Shown piece by piece: positions 46,001-57,006 of a stretch of 64,000 nt of DNA (its first letter is position 1; the number at the start of each line of letters is the position of its first letter). The DNA comes from Blasia pusilla (taxonomy: Eukaryota > Marchantiophyta > Marchantiopsida > Blasiales). The notes beneath the pieces were generated by a model, which was given only the letters and a program-made list of their open reading frames with translations, was not told the DNA's origin and did no database searches. The stretch lies in assembly GCA_050084515.1 (NCBI GenBank), contig CM114272.1:51584001-51648000 (forward strand), written 5' to 3'. Made by a program: the position numbers and the translations under genes.

Positions 46001-48271
46001 GCGAAGTTGTGCAAGCCCTCGTCTGCGAATCCCTTTAATTAGCTTTGCTTGTCACCAGTCGGAAATCGGCTGCCCCATTTCATATCACGTAGTCAACTCG
46101 TACTAAACCAAGTGCCGGTGAAGCTTGTGATCGCAGTACCCTTCACATTCTGCTGTGTACTTCCGACCCATTGATTCCTCAGTTCCATTCTTCGCGTCTT
46201 TGCTCGGACTGGTTACTTGCATTCGCCTATTCCCGCACTCAACCGATCTCAATGACTGATTCTTATCACGTGCATGCCATCTAGCTAGCTAGGTCGCTCG
46301 ATTTCAGAAGCTTGGTGGGGGTCTTCCCAATCTGGTCCCGTGTTCAGATCTCGCTCTGTCTCGCCGTTTCCGCAATCCTCGTGAATGGTGTTTTCATCTA
46401 GTGTTGACTGTGACGGCATCCAGCCTGCAACAGGCGGAAGCTGGGGACAAAACGTAGCTTCATGAATCAGGGGAACCAATATTACAAGAGAAGTGGAACT
46501 AATTCATCTGCAATCTTCGCTACTATTACGGAAGAGAATTAAGAGTCAGTAGCGCACGCGCTGTATCTCAGATTTTAGGAACAAAGAATGTTCCCTTACT
46601 TTTCCCTTAGTACGTGGAGGATCTCCATTGGGATTCAAGGATGGATGGTGTGGTCATGTTGGAATTAGTGATACGATTGCCCACAGGAAAAGCTTCGATT
46701 CTAACTACTGTGTTCAAGGAGCTCTCTCCATGGCGTCGATTCTAAACTCTATAAGTTCTGCTCAAATGGCTCAAGTCAGGAACTGAATCCCCATCCAAAG
46801 ATCTGCTGATTCTGTGGCCAAGAAACTTCCGATTCTGATTAGGTGTGTGCTGGAGGTTTGCCGCAGCTGGGGAACACAGACAGGAGCTGGTAGTGACATG
46901 AAAGATCTCACGTGGAGTGGATGGATGATCTTCAACGAAGTCTTCCTATATTTAACGTTTCTTATACCGTAAGGATGAAGTTAGGACATGCGCGGATCTG
47001 TTCCAAACGATGGATGGAGTGAGCCCTTTAATTTCCAAGCGTTCCCAAATCCCCATTCAGCCTCTTGCTCTTTAAAAAAACGACATTTAAGAGCGCCAGT
47101 GTCGTTTAAGAGCACCAGTGTCGTTGTAACTCAAAGCCCAATAACATTGAAAAAATTAATGGTTTAGAGAAAGAACAGATTACTAAAACTGGAACACCAT
47201 AACACTCAAGAGGACCTGTCGAAATCTACGATTATCTACGAGAGAAGGGAGAGAGTAGGGCTGGCCATGGGTAAATCTCTACTTAGCGCTCGCGTGTATA
47301 TAGCACTTTCCGATGACTGCAGAGGATCGGACTACTCCTGAGGATAAAAGAGAGAAGAATTTTTGGATACGTGAACGAAATTATTGAAACGCATCTGAGC
47401 TAGAGAGCAGTCATCTCTGCTTCTCGCCGCTTTTGCGTAGAGATCTTTTGGGTGTGTGCAATAAATCGTGTAGGGCCTTTCTTTCCTATCGCATTAAGAA
47501 CGTCGAGCGGCAGGCGAGGCCTGGTCGTTTCGGGCAAATCAGCGGTGCACGGTCTCATACTGGCAAGAAAGTGGAGCGACGACGACAGTGCGGATCTTGA
47601 CGGGTCTTTCCTGGCCTACTTCAGGGCACTCGCAGCTCACCAGCCTGGGGACCGGGGTTGGATTCAGATGTGCTTAAACTAGAATTCATGGCCAAGTCGG
47701 TCGGACCAAGATCGGTGCGTTCATGCATGCGTAGAGTTCCCGGACGAAGGTGGCTCAAGATTCATTGCTGCTTAGTGTCGGACTCGCATACATATGCCGA
47801 GCGCAGCTTGACAGCAGCTGGGAACGCTAGCCAGCCGGGTGCCAGATTGGAGTGCAGGAGCGACACAATTGTAAGTTGGAAATTGCATGCGCGGAGAACA
47901 TGGAACATGGCTCCTTCTAGCATTATGGTGACCTCTTCCCTCCACCGGCGCCATGCCCGGAAGAAGAGGAGCAGATTACTCATGTGCACCGGAATCATAG
48001 AATAAAACCGTTTCTTTTCTCTTTATCTATCAATCAGAAAACGCATGAGTCGTGCAGCATTCCTCCGTCTACTGACTCTACTCTCAGACGGCACCGGTGG
48101 GCCTGGCAGTGGCAGAATTTCCCCTTCCAAGAGTGGGGTGATCGATTGAGGGAGGGAGGGAGGAAGTATCAATTGTGGAAAGGCGCAAATCTGGATCCGG
48201 CATCCATCTTCCAGGAAGAAAGCCTCTCTCGGAGTCTCTCCCTGTATTCCCGATGTGGCCGTGTGGGGGGC
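46001..48271. other. Stretch without a recognised gene
   Basis: GC is higher than in the preceding AT-rich DNA. Short frames at 47452-47682 and 47658-48005 have no recognised domain. This could be part of a lost or non-coding transcript. Confidence 0.35.

Positions 48272-48330
<59 letters not shown>
48272..48330. repeat. (AT)n microsatellite, about 29 units
   Basis: An uninterrupted AT dinucleotide run between ggggctaa and ggagcacc. Confidence 0.95.
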
Positions 48331-48332
<2 letters not shown>

Positions 48333-48810
48333 AGCACCATCTTTGCAGCTGCCAACAGCATGTTCATGGTCGCGAGGCGGTGGCGAAGCTGACATCTTGT
48401 CTTGCAAGGGCCAGACTTGTTGGACAGATTTGCGGTCTTCATTGCATCATAGACGCATTCAAATCGTGGGACACGCCACCAGTGCGTGGAGTGTCAACAA
48501 CCTCTTCCTGGTGACACTGTTTTCAGGGTTTGAAGAGGTTCAGTTTTCTGTCTCTTCTTTTTTCTCTTTTTCTGTTCGTTGTGGATTTAGATTGGAGGTC
48601 ATTTGCTCTGATGGGTTGCTTTTCTTCAGGTTTTTTCTGTTTATCCATCAGGAGCTATTACATCCTCTCGTAAGGAGACATTCCATCGTGTCATACTGCA
48701 TGAGGTTGGTGTGGTCCCAAGATTGCGCTGCCCACCTTTTGCAGACGCCATGAGGGAATTAATTGATGTAGCTAGTAGTCTTTTCTAATGTTAATCCTTG
48801 ATTCAATTCA

Positions 48811-48925
48811 GACCTTGCAAGGTCTTTAATTATATTGCCCTTGCAAGGTGCATTTTGCAAGGCCTTTAATTATGAGGTGAATGATAAAAGGCTAGAGCTT
48901 TTGACTCACCTCCTTTTGCAAGGCC
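48811..48925. repeat. Cluster of TTGCAAGG words
   Basis: Starts with the perfect 14-bp palindrome gaccttgcaaggtc (48811-48824). Three more ttgcaagg copies follow within about 100 bp, two of the four followed by (g/t)ctttaattat. Meaning unknown. Confidence 0.7.
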
Positions 48926-49119
48926 TAGCGTGTTGTAGGAGTGTTGTGTCACTCTTGATATGATATCCTAAATTATTAATGTTGGAAATATTACCTTAAA
49001 AATGATCTGTTGACTCACCATATGACGTAGGTAGATGATAAATTTTGAGACCAAGGGGTTTCCGCTTGTATCGAATTCGTTACGAAAACTAAAAAACTAG
49101 TCACTTACTTTTCAAAAAT

Positions 49120-49404
49120 ATGCCCTTGGATTTGTCAAAACAAAATAGAATTATTATTGGTAATTCCACCAAAAAGGGGGGAGATGACGTGGAAAGTAGA
49201 GTCAAGAATGAAGCTCAATCCAAAAGGGACTTACGAAGAGAATTTGTAGGATTCTTCCCAGCTGATGTCTTGTGGCTTTTGGTAGAGACCCTTGCTGAGG
49301 GATATGCTATGGACGGTGGGCCTCTTGTCAAAAGATCTTGCACAAAAGCTGGTCCAAGAGATCCCTACTGGATTAATTCGTGGGGAGTGCAGCATGGGAA
49401 TTAA
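49120..49404 (+). CDS. Open frame of 94 codons, unrecognised
   Basis: Polar, mixed-charge sequence starting MPLDLSKQNRIIIGN, with a Lys/Arg/Glu-rich middle (ESRVKNEAQSKRDLRRE) and a hydrophobic segment FFPADVLWLLVETLAEG. No domain recognised, no splice context identified. It may be chance or an exon of an unknown gene. Confidence 0.2.
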   Translation: MPLDLSKQNRIIIGNSTKKGGDDVESRVKNEAQSKRDLRREFVGFFPADVLWLLVETLAEGYAMDGGPLVKRSCTKAGPRDPYWINSWGVQHGN

Positions 49405-50136
49405 TGAGGGATTCCCCAAGCAAGCAGATTCGTGTGTGTGATCATCTACAGCATGAGGGATACGAGACTAGACCTCATTTAACTCACACTGGACGTACCT
49501 GACAAACCTGGGTTATTTGCAATAGTACTCAAACGAATTGTTGTGCAGATGCTTGCTTATCAGGAGACCTTCTTCTTCCAATGGGAACTCCCCTCACACA
49601 AGACTCTGAGTTTTTGTTTCTTATTCCGAGAGGGTTTTCTCACCCGCTTTTTGGTGACCTCCTTTCCTTCGTCTTGTTAGGTGAATTTGCGTTCCCATTG
49701 TAATACACATGTGACGCTTGTACTTAACTGAGCTAGATACATAAAGTTATGCTTGAACTTGTGGAATTAAGGAACGGGGCCCATATCGAATATGTGAACG
49801 AGTGAACTATGGCCGTGAAGCTGAAACGTGTTCGAGTACCTGTTGGAATCACAGGCATTGTTGACCAGTTTACGGCGAGGCCACATCGCGACTCATGATT
49901 GGACATAGGGTGGTTTGAATCGTGTTGCTGTGGATGTTTCAGCGATCTCTGCTGTCAACCGCCAAAATAGACTTGGCCTCTCCTGTAGTAGCACTCTCAA
50001 GCGCATTTTGGTCTGAACTGGTCGAAAAGCTGGGATGTTTCGACCAGTTTAGATCTCCAGGCCCAGATCTTTGAGAGCAATTTCAATTCCTTCCACGCCG
50101 GATTTGGCAAAGCTGATCTGAATTTAGTGAACGTTG
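49405..50136. other. Intergenic stretch, nothing recognised
   Basis: No gene, long repeat or RNA recognised before the solo LTR. Confidence 0.35.
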
Positions 50137-50427
50137 TGTTGGAATGTGTAAACGGAAACAAGCCGGGCTGCAACGTAAACGATGCAACAGGATGCAACGT
50201 ATACGCTTCACTGTTGAAGAAGAGTTAGGCTGCAACGTAAACGCTACAACAGGATGCAACGTAGACGCTGCACTGCTGAAGAAGAGTTAGGCTGCAACAG
50301 GATGCAAGTTAGGCTGCAACAAGATGCAACGTAAACGCTGCTACGAGCACTTAGCTCGTGTATAAAACATGATCAATGGCAGGGGCCAGAAAATTTCCGC
50401 TCAGCAATTCTGCTGAAGCAAACTACA
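50137..50427 (+). mobile_element. Solo LTR related to the 10-kb copia element
   Basis: 291 bp, beginning tgttggaatgtgtaaacgg and ending with CA at 50427. Near-duplicate flanks cgttg (50132-50136) and cgtag (50428-50432) give a 4/5 target-site match. The TATA box tataaa is at 50361-50366, the same relative place as in the copia 5' LTR. Between them a 62-bp unit starting tgcaacgtaaacg is duplicated (50169 and 50231), and parts recur again. This explains the longer length compared with 189/217 bp. No internal element sequence follows, so an intra-element LTR recombination is inferred. Confidence 0.85.
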
Positions 50428-51761
50428 CGTAGATCCTGTGGCTCTAATTTCCATATACTATGAGACCTATTTCAACCGCAACAGGAAACTCCACTAAGTA
50501 ACAGGCAAAGGAAATACGCACTACTAGCGAGCTGCCATGCGAATTATTTCAACCCAACAGGAAGCTCCACAAAATTACAACCCAAGGAAATGGGAATCAG
50601 TTACGAGATACCTATTTCCAAAAGCCACAACACTCGAAAACATCAGCTCGAGAGAATATCAGTGCTGTCGTGAGACAAAAACCCAACGCCTGTGTCCTTA
50701 CTTTTGTGTTGCTCACGAATCTTAGAGCTACTTCAATGTGGAATTTGAAATAGAGACACACAGGGACATTCGTTCCATCATGCTCCTCCCTACAATATTG
50801 GCCCTCAAAAGCGATTTCCTCTTCGATGATTTTTCTTAAATCTCCCTCCTCAAACAGCCACATTCATCAAATTCGAGAGCAGCTCGATCTTCCTCCTCTA
50901 CGAACAGAAGAAATCTGTTACATGAGAGACTAGCGCAGTCTCCACTGTTCCGCACCTACTTTCTGATCCTCCGCCGGTGCGATGGGCGCATCGGCAGAGG
51001 ATCGGAAACCAGAGCCTTCCTGAAGCTTCCTGCTCTCCGACATGGAAGAAGCCCTCGGCCGTCCGGATCACCATAGCACCTGAGGTCAACCGCCTTCAAA
51101 AGCCGCCTCGCGACGATCTACGACCGTGCTGCTGGCGGCTGAAAAGACGGCTCCGAATTCGAGACAAGAGCTGAAGGCCATGGACACCAGGAACGCAGTT
51201 AGGGCCTTCCCCAGCTGGATCTGCACCCATCCCAAATTGATACTTCCTCCCTCGATCGGCCCCTGGCTTTTTCAAAGTGAACGCCGTAGTCTCTCAACGG
51301 CACCTCCTCTAAGAGGACTCTCTCTCTCTCTATCACTACTAAACTATGCGCTCTCGCTCTGTGTACAGAAATGCTTCCACTGTTGAGAAATGCCTTGAAA
51401 CCTGTGCGCTGCAGGCATTGTGCGATGAGAGCGCAATGCCCGCAGCGTCAATCTTCCAAGGTCTACTTCCCAGGGTCCAAAGTTGGTTCATGGCACTGAT
51501 ACAACTCTTCACACGTTCCATGATCCACCCTTGCTTCTAAAAAAAATGACTCCTGCCCCTTCTTCGTACGTGCATAGGATAAGACCTATTTTTTCTAAAG
51601 TTCTAACCTTGGGCTATCCTTTCTGGCAGTGTACGTTACATTTCGTTTTGTCACTGCCTAGTTACCATAACGAGCTCCATTGCAAACTGGATCGCCTTTG
51701 CCAAATAGTTCGTATTTATTTTATCCAAATTTTTACCCCTCTAAGTTTATATACTAATTAG
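50428..51761. other. Stretch without a recognised gene
   Basis: Short frames up to 92 codons on both strands; none shows a domain. A ctctctctct run lies at about 51311-51325. Confidence 0.35.
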
Positions 51762-52149
51762 TGTGGGGTCAAAATCCAGGTCGGACTTGCTAGGGTACGC
51801 ACACTCATGAAGCAGTACTCACTCACTTTTAGTGGCCCTCTAATAAGCAGGGTCACTACTCGGTAGCTTACTTTTAAAAGTCTAGAGTATGTATAACATT
51901 AGAATAAGTAGATCAGTTTTCAAAAGAGGTTACTCCATCCCTTATATACTTGTACTTAGTACATTTTTTTTTTAACTCTATTTATTTTGAACTGCCCTTA
52001 TCTATAAGTCACCTTGCACCTTACTATTACCCATGTGACATGTCACCCATAGCTTATAACACTCTACTTGCAACGATCTACATGTTTCTTATATTATGTA
52101 ACAGCAAAATATGAAAGAAATTCTATTCTTGATCTTCCTCGTTCTAACA
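51762..52149 (+). repeat. Old LTR-like repeat, copy 1
   Basis: The segment resembles 53425-53706: shared words include taacattagaat, tagatc, a ccatccctyatat-type stretch with tagtacatt, catgtcacct, and the end ttctaaca. Left boundary is uncertain. No PBS follows. Considerable divergence implies age. Confidence 0.5.
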
Positions 52150-52439
52150 CTCCCACTTAGAAACTATTTCATATGAAAAAAAAATTATAGTTGATTTATT
52201 AGAAATTATTTCATATTCCAATCCTCCTCTGTCCTAGTTTTTCACTTAAATATTTTTGTTATTTTTAGTAAGACTTTTAGTTAATATGTCTAGTTATGAC
52301 ATATTTTTTGTAGTGCAGTAGTCTAAAGTTATGAATCCCTTTGAACCTACTCTCTTGTATAGTGATATGAAATGCAATATCTTTGCTTTGGTCATAAGAT
52401 TTTGTTGTTTTTATCAGTAGTAATGCTCTTTTCTATCTC

Positions 52440-52575
52440 TTGTATATGCCGGTGCCGGCTGGGCTAGCCTAGGTCTACATTACAGGCTCAAGGGCGGGCT
52501 CGGGTGCGGTCTGCAAGTACCCGAGCCCACACGGACATGTCTATCCTAGGAGCATACATAAGTCCGCGGATATGG
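52440..52575. mobile_element. TIR-element fragment (interior and one end)
   Basis: gggctcgggtgcggtctgca, then cccacacggacatgtctatc and cataagtccgcggatatgg match the right half of the copy at 52825-53035. The last terminal bases are missing. Confidence 0.45.
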
Positions 52576-52824
52576 ACATAGAAGCATTTCCTCTTCTTCT
52601 TAATTTCTCTTCAATAATTCATTTTGAAGAACTTTTTCTTCTTTCCAAAAATTTTTGTTGTATTTCCACTTCTTTGGGGAGTTTGAGAAATTAGTGTCGT
52701 TATGGAGTCTCCTTTACCCATGGTTTTTAGCATAATCTCTTTTTGCAAGAGACTTGATATTGGACTTTCTTGCAAGATAAGTCCTTATTGGCCTCTTAAG
52801 GAACTCATAAAGGAGCTATAACTT

Positions 52825-53035
52825 TTGTGGCCCACGCGGGCCTAAGCCAGCCCAATGGGGGCCAGCCTTGGCTGCGGGCCACAAAACGGGTGCAGGCTCG
52901 GCCCACCCCAGGTCTACACGACGGGCTTAGGGGGCTCAAGGGCGGCCTCAGGTACGGGCTGCCAGTGCTTGGGCCCGCACGGACATGTCTATCCCTAGGA
53001 CGGACATAAGTATGTGGACATATCCGTGTGCAACC
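52825..53035. mobile_element. TIR-element copy, right end complete
   Basis: GC-rich interior, then cgcacggacatgtctatccc and ggacatatccgtgtgcaacc at about 53010-53035, identical in structure to the end at 34573. The left end is not recognisable, so it is probably truncated. Confidence 0.55.
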
Positions 53036-53424
53036 CTACTTTTATATCTTGAGATATATGTGCTATAGTCCCATTAGATGATGTCTAAGGTGTGGTAGAA
53101 TTTGGAATAGTTCCATCAACTATTTTAACCAATTGCTTCGACTTAAGTAACAAAGTCACTCTTCTCTTCCACACATGGAAGTAGGTGCCATCAAACTTGG
53201 GGTTATCGGATATCTCCAATAGAGACAAGGAGGAGGAGAAGCTCAACAAGAATTGTGCAAAGCATAATAATAGCGGACCATAATCCGTGAAGATCTCGAT
53301 GGATCCTTCTCACTGAATGATAATAGCGTATGAGCTAATATTGAACTAGTGAAATACTTTAAAAATGCTTCGATAAAATTATGATCCAAATACTTACATA
53401 TCTGACTAAAATACTCTAATACAA

Positions 53425-53706
53425 TGTTGGAAATAAAGAAATCTCATAAATCAATACTTACTAGTAATATGGATTGATGAACTAGCACCCCTCTTATTAG
53501 ATTACATGTGAAAGAGGGAGTATACCATTAGAATGACTAGATCTATCTACAAGAGAGATTAATCCATCCTCGTATATTTGCAAGTAGTACATTATTTAAG
53601 ACTACATATTCTTAACTACCACTTCACTTGCTACATGTCACCTTATTGTCAAGCATAGCATGTATAAGAAGGCATCTCATGTAACACAATCTTCCTAATT
53701 CTAACA
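53425..53706 (+). repeat. Old LTR-like repeat, copy 2
   Basis: 282 bp from tgttggaaataaag to ttctaaca, TG/CA ends, resembling 51762-52149 in its right two thirds. Flanks tacaa and cacat are not a duplication. Confidence 0.5.
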
Positions 53707-53870
53707 CACATTAGATTGGATCTGACCGTGGCGAGTTCATTCCACGAGAGAAATTCAACCATAATTGGCATGCAAACTCTGTAGTCATCCATTCTAAGTC
53801 CTTTTACACTTTTGATTCGTTATCTACTCTTCTTATGCGTTCCCAAGTCGAATTCTAACTATTTTTTGGT
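53707..53870 (+). pseudogene. Copia integrase scrap
   Basis: Translation of 53720-53870 includes SDRGEFIPREKFNHNWHAN, corresponding to the second catalytic Asp region of copia integrase (DRGGEF in the 10-kb element). Upstream frame is broken and no other pol sequence is seen. Confidence 0.55.
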
Positions 53871-56800
53871 AGCCCACTTCTTGAAATCATGATCGTCTTA
53901 TCATATGAAGCGAATTTCATACCACCAAAGTCACTTGCTTGCAAGTCTGCAAACGTTCACACCTTCAAACTGGGCTAAAATTAAAATCTTCTCAAGATCA
54001 CCATGGACCATGGGGGTCATCAGAACCCTAATGCTTTGATTAGTGTGTGATTTTCTTGTGCTCCTAAATAAAAGAATTTTGCAACATACCAATCCTTTAT
54101 AGTTATTTTATTTTCATTTTATCTTATTTTATTATTATCAATTATAACAGGAATTTGGCTCCATCCATTCATGTGCTTCATGGAGAAAACTAAGGTACTA
54201 AATTATGTATGGCGACGATCCATATTTGGAGGGTCAATGACGTAGTTTAGGAAGAAAAACAAAACGTAGGAAATCGGGTTTAGATCGACAACGGATTTCC
54301 TACGAAAACGTTTGACATCATGAAGGGCTTCTAGGAACTTTCAAATGCAAGAAAACAATATTTTTTGAAATTTGTTCCAAATCCCTAATGCCATACTCTT
54401 CAAAATGGAAGTAACAAATCATTGGGGAAACTTTTTAAGCCATTCTTTGTCTTCTAAATGACCCAAATGACGTGCAAATTATTCTACTAATCATAGTCTT
54501 CTTTTTAAAATGTGGAGAGTAGGTGGGATAAGATGAAGGTCAAATAATCTGCATGTTTCAATTCCAATAGCTCTCCTTATCATAGTTACTAGTATAATAT
54601 CAAGTGAGGAAAAAACAATTCTTCCCTTATTATGGGAGAGTGCACTTTTATTTTGCAAACACTTCTCCTCTTGATATTAGGCACTTTCAGCCAATAAGAT
54701 TGTTAGTCTTCTAAACCAATAGGATTGCTCAAAATTAATTTTAAATGGCACTTGAGAGCTTTGGGAATTAATCACAGAAGATAATTTAAACCCGTGCATC
54801 GCTCGGTCTTGCACTAGTTCTTTATTAAGGGAGGCCCGTATTATAGTGTGACTGTCAATCGGACTCAATCCCCAAGAGGGCACCGATGGACCCCCATTTT
54901 TACCCAAGAAAATCGGGATTGACTTGGGGAGGAAGCAGCCACATCAGAAAGAAGTCCCAGTAAAATAGGGGGTGTCAAAAATCCCCCTATCTCGGGGTTC
55001 TTGGGCACCCAAAATTATCCCAGAGAGGCTTTCCTCGGCTCCAAAATGAGTAGCTCCTCAGCTTCCTGTTTTAGTAATCTTGAGAGGCTCCAAATTCTCC
55101 ACTCCTCTTTTCTCCCACTAGCTTTTAGTCATAAATACGTAGGTGTGTGGTTCGAATGTATTCCGGATCCTTCTATGCATCTCATTATAAAATTTCCACC
55201 CCCTCTTCTTTCGGAAGCAAATCAAGGCTAGTCTCCGATCAAATCAAGGCTAGTCTTGGGTTTAATACCTTCACCTAGAAAATTCTATCTCGGGTGATCT
55301 TTGACACCTCCTTTTGTCCTAACGACTTTCACCCATCCCTATATAACTACCTTGGAGGATATTTTTAGTCCTATTAAAAATTCTACGAGATAAAACTATT
55401 AACGAGTATGGAGATATTAGAAAAAGAAAATCTTAATATAGAGTGAAGGGAGTAAACATACTAATACTGGTTATGAGTGTGAGAACAGTAAAATCTAATT
55501 TACTAACACGGAGTGAAAAGAATCCAAACGTGTTTAAATTTGCTCACAAAATTTGTTGAAAAAAGTTTAAGATAAGGTTAAACTAAGCTATGAATCGGGC
55601 TAACATCTAGAAGCACCTACATCTAGATCCATTTTGGTTGAGAAATTTTCTTTTTCTTCTCCTTGATTTTTTTTATTAATTCAAATTGATTAAAATCTCA
55701 CTTATTTTATGATCAATTTTTCTCAAAATATAACTTAAATTTTTAGATGTGTGATAGCTTCACACGCTAGGGTACTTGAAGACAGCCCTCCTATTTTGTT
55801 TCATTAAACTTGGTCTTGAAGCGTAGGTTATCTTGAAACAAAGGGTGTAGCTATTATTTTCTGTCGTCGATGTAGGCACCCAAGTTTGCCTCTTGTTTGG
55901 CTTGAAACAGAAACAACTATGGTTTCATCGACGGAGGTGAAGCAAAGTGTTCACACTTACTTGACTCTTGCTTGCTTGATTTGAAGTAGAAAATCATCGG
56001 CATTCCACATTCTCACAACGATTTGTCCAATATGAACATGAACGCCAGAGATCTGAGCAGGTTCCAATCTTAGGTTGGGAATCGCATCTGCTCCTTGCTC
56101 TTCAGGATCTCAGAAGCTAGATAAAGCATGTGAAATTCTTCCTTTCCTTTCAAGTCGTCCACACTCTGATGTGGTCTTAACGTATGGGGCCCAGATTTCC
56201 ACTGTCATAGGTGCGCGCAAGGTATTTCTCAACTGTTTCCTCTTGGGAAATATGTTCTCTTTAGGGATTGTATTAGTATGGATATGAAAACTGGAGTTGA
56301 TGTATGAATTAGTCTATGGGCAAAACTCATATGGTTTTAACGGTCTAGGTATGAGAACTAATATGTTGATCATGAAGTGGTCTATAAATCCGGTATCAAA
56401 CTGTATACGAAATGGTTAACAAACTCGTCTTTCAACTGAATAAGAGGCGCAAGTGCCAAACGTTTCTTTCTGAAGTTATTTGTAAGAGAACAGTTTGGCC
56501 CCCTCTTAGAAACTACCAGATAGCCTTTCCATATAACCCCGAGAAATGAATCAAACAGGCAGGTTGTTCTAAACTCCATCAAAGGTGACGATAGTATATA
56601 CCATAGACCAACTCTTATACATGATGTGGGAAACAAAATTCTGGGATAGTACAATTTGAGACTGCGAACTGAGTTTCTTATAAACCTCTTGTATCAATCT
56701 GATTTTCCACAAACAACCTGCACACAAGTAGAAGTGCAAGGACCACACTGGACTAGGGCTCCAGTATCTGAGGAAATTTCTTTACTACGAGAAGAATCAT

Positions 56801-57006
56801 CAATTTCCTGTCTGGGGACAATTGTACATATAGTCTGCATATACTCTCGAAAAAAATGGTGACTTCCACAGTTGGCAAAAACACTGCGATTAATAATAGC
56901 CCTTCAATGTGTACCCGGAGGAAGATGGGGTGAAAGGGGGGTGCTCAGAGTTTGATGTAAAAAAATGTACAAGAAGATGCTATGCTAACGTTTTTCATAC
57001 AAGTTA
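53871..57006. other. Stretch without a recognised gene
   Basis: Several short frames lack domains, and the piece at 55.2 kb repeats aaatcaaggctagtct twice. The part from about 56.4 kb to 57006 probably holds the SNARE gene's 3' untranslated region (minus strand). Confidence 0.35.

Noticed and set aside
47452-48005. Frames of 76 and 115 codons at 47.5-48.0 kb as a possible gene
   Set aside because: No recognisable domain, no splice linkage and no homologous copy in the window; left unannotated.
48023-48442. Frames of 107-192 codons with long Ile-Tyr repeats around 48.3 kb
   Set aside because: They are translations of the (AT)n microsatellite and end on both sides in unrelated sequence.
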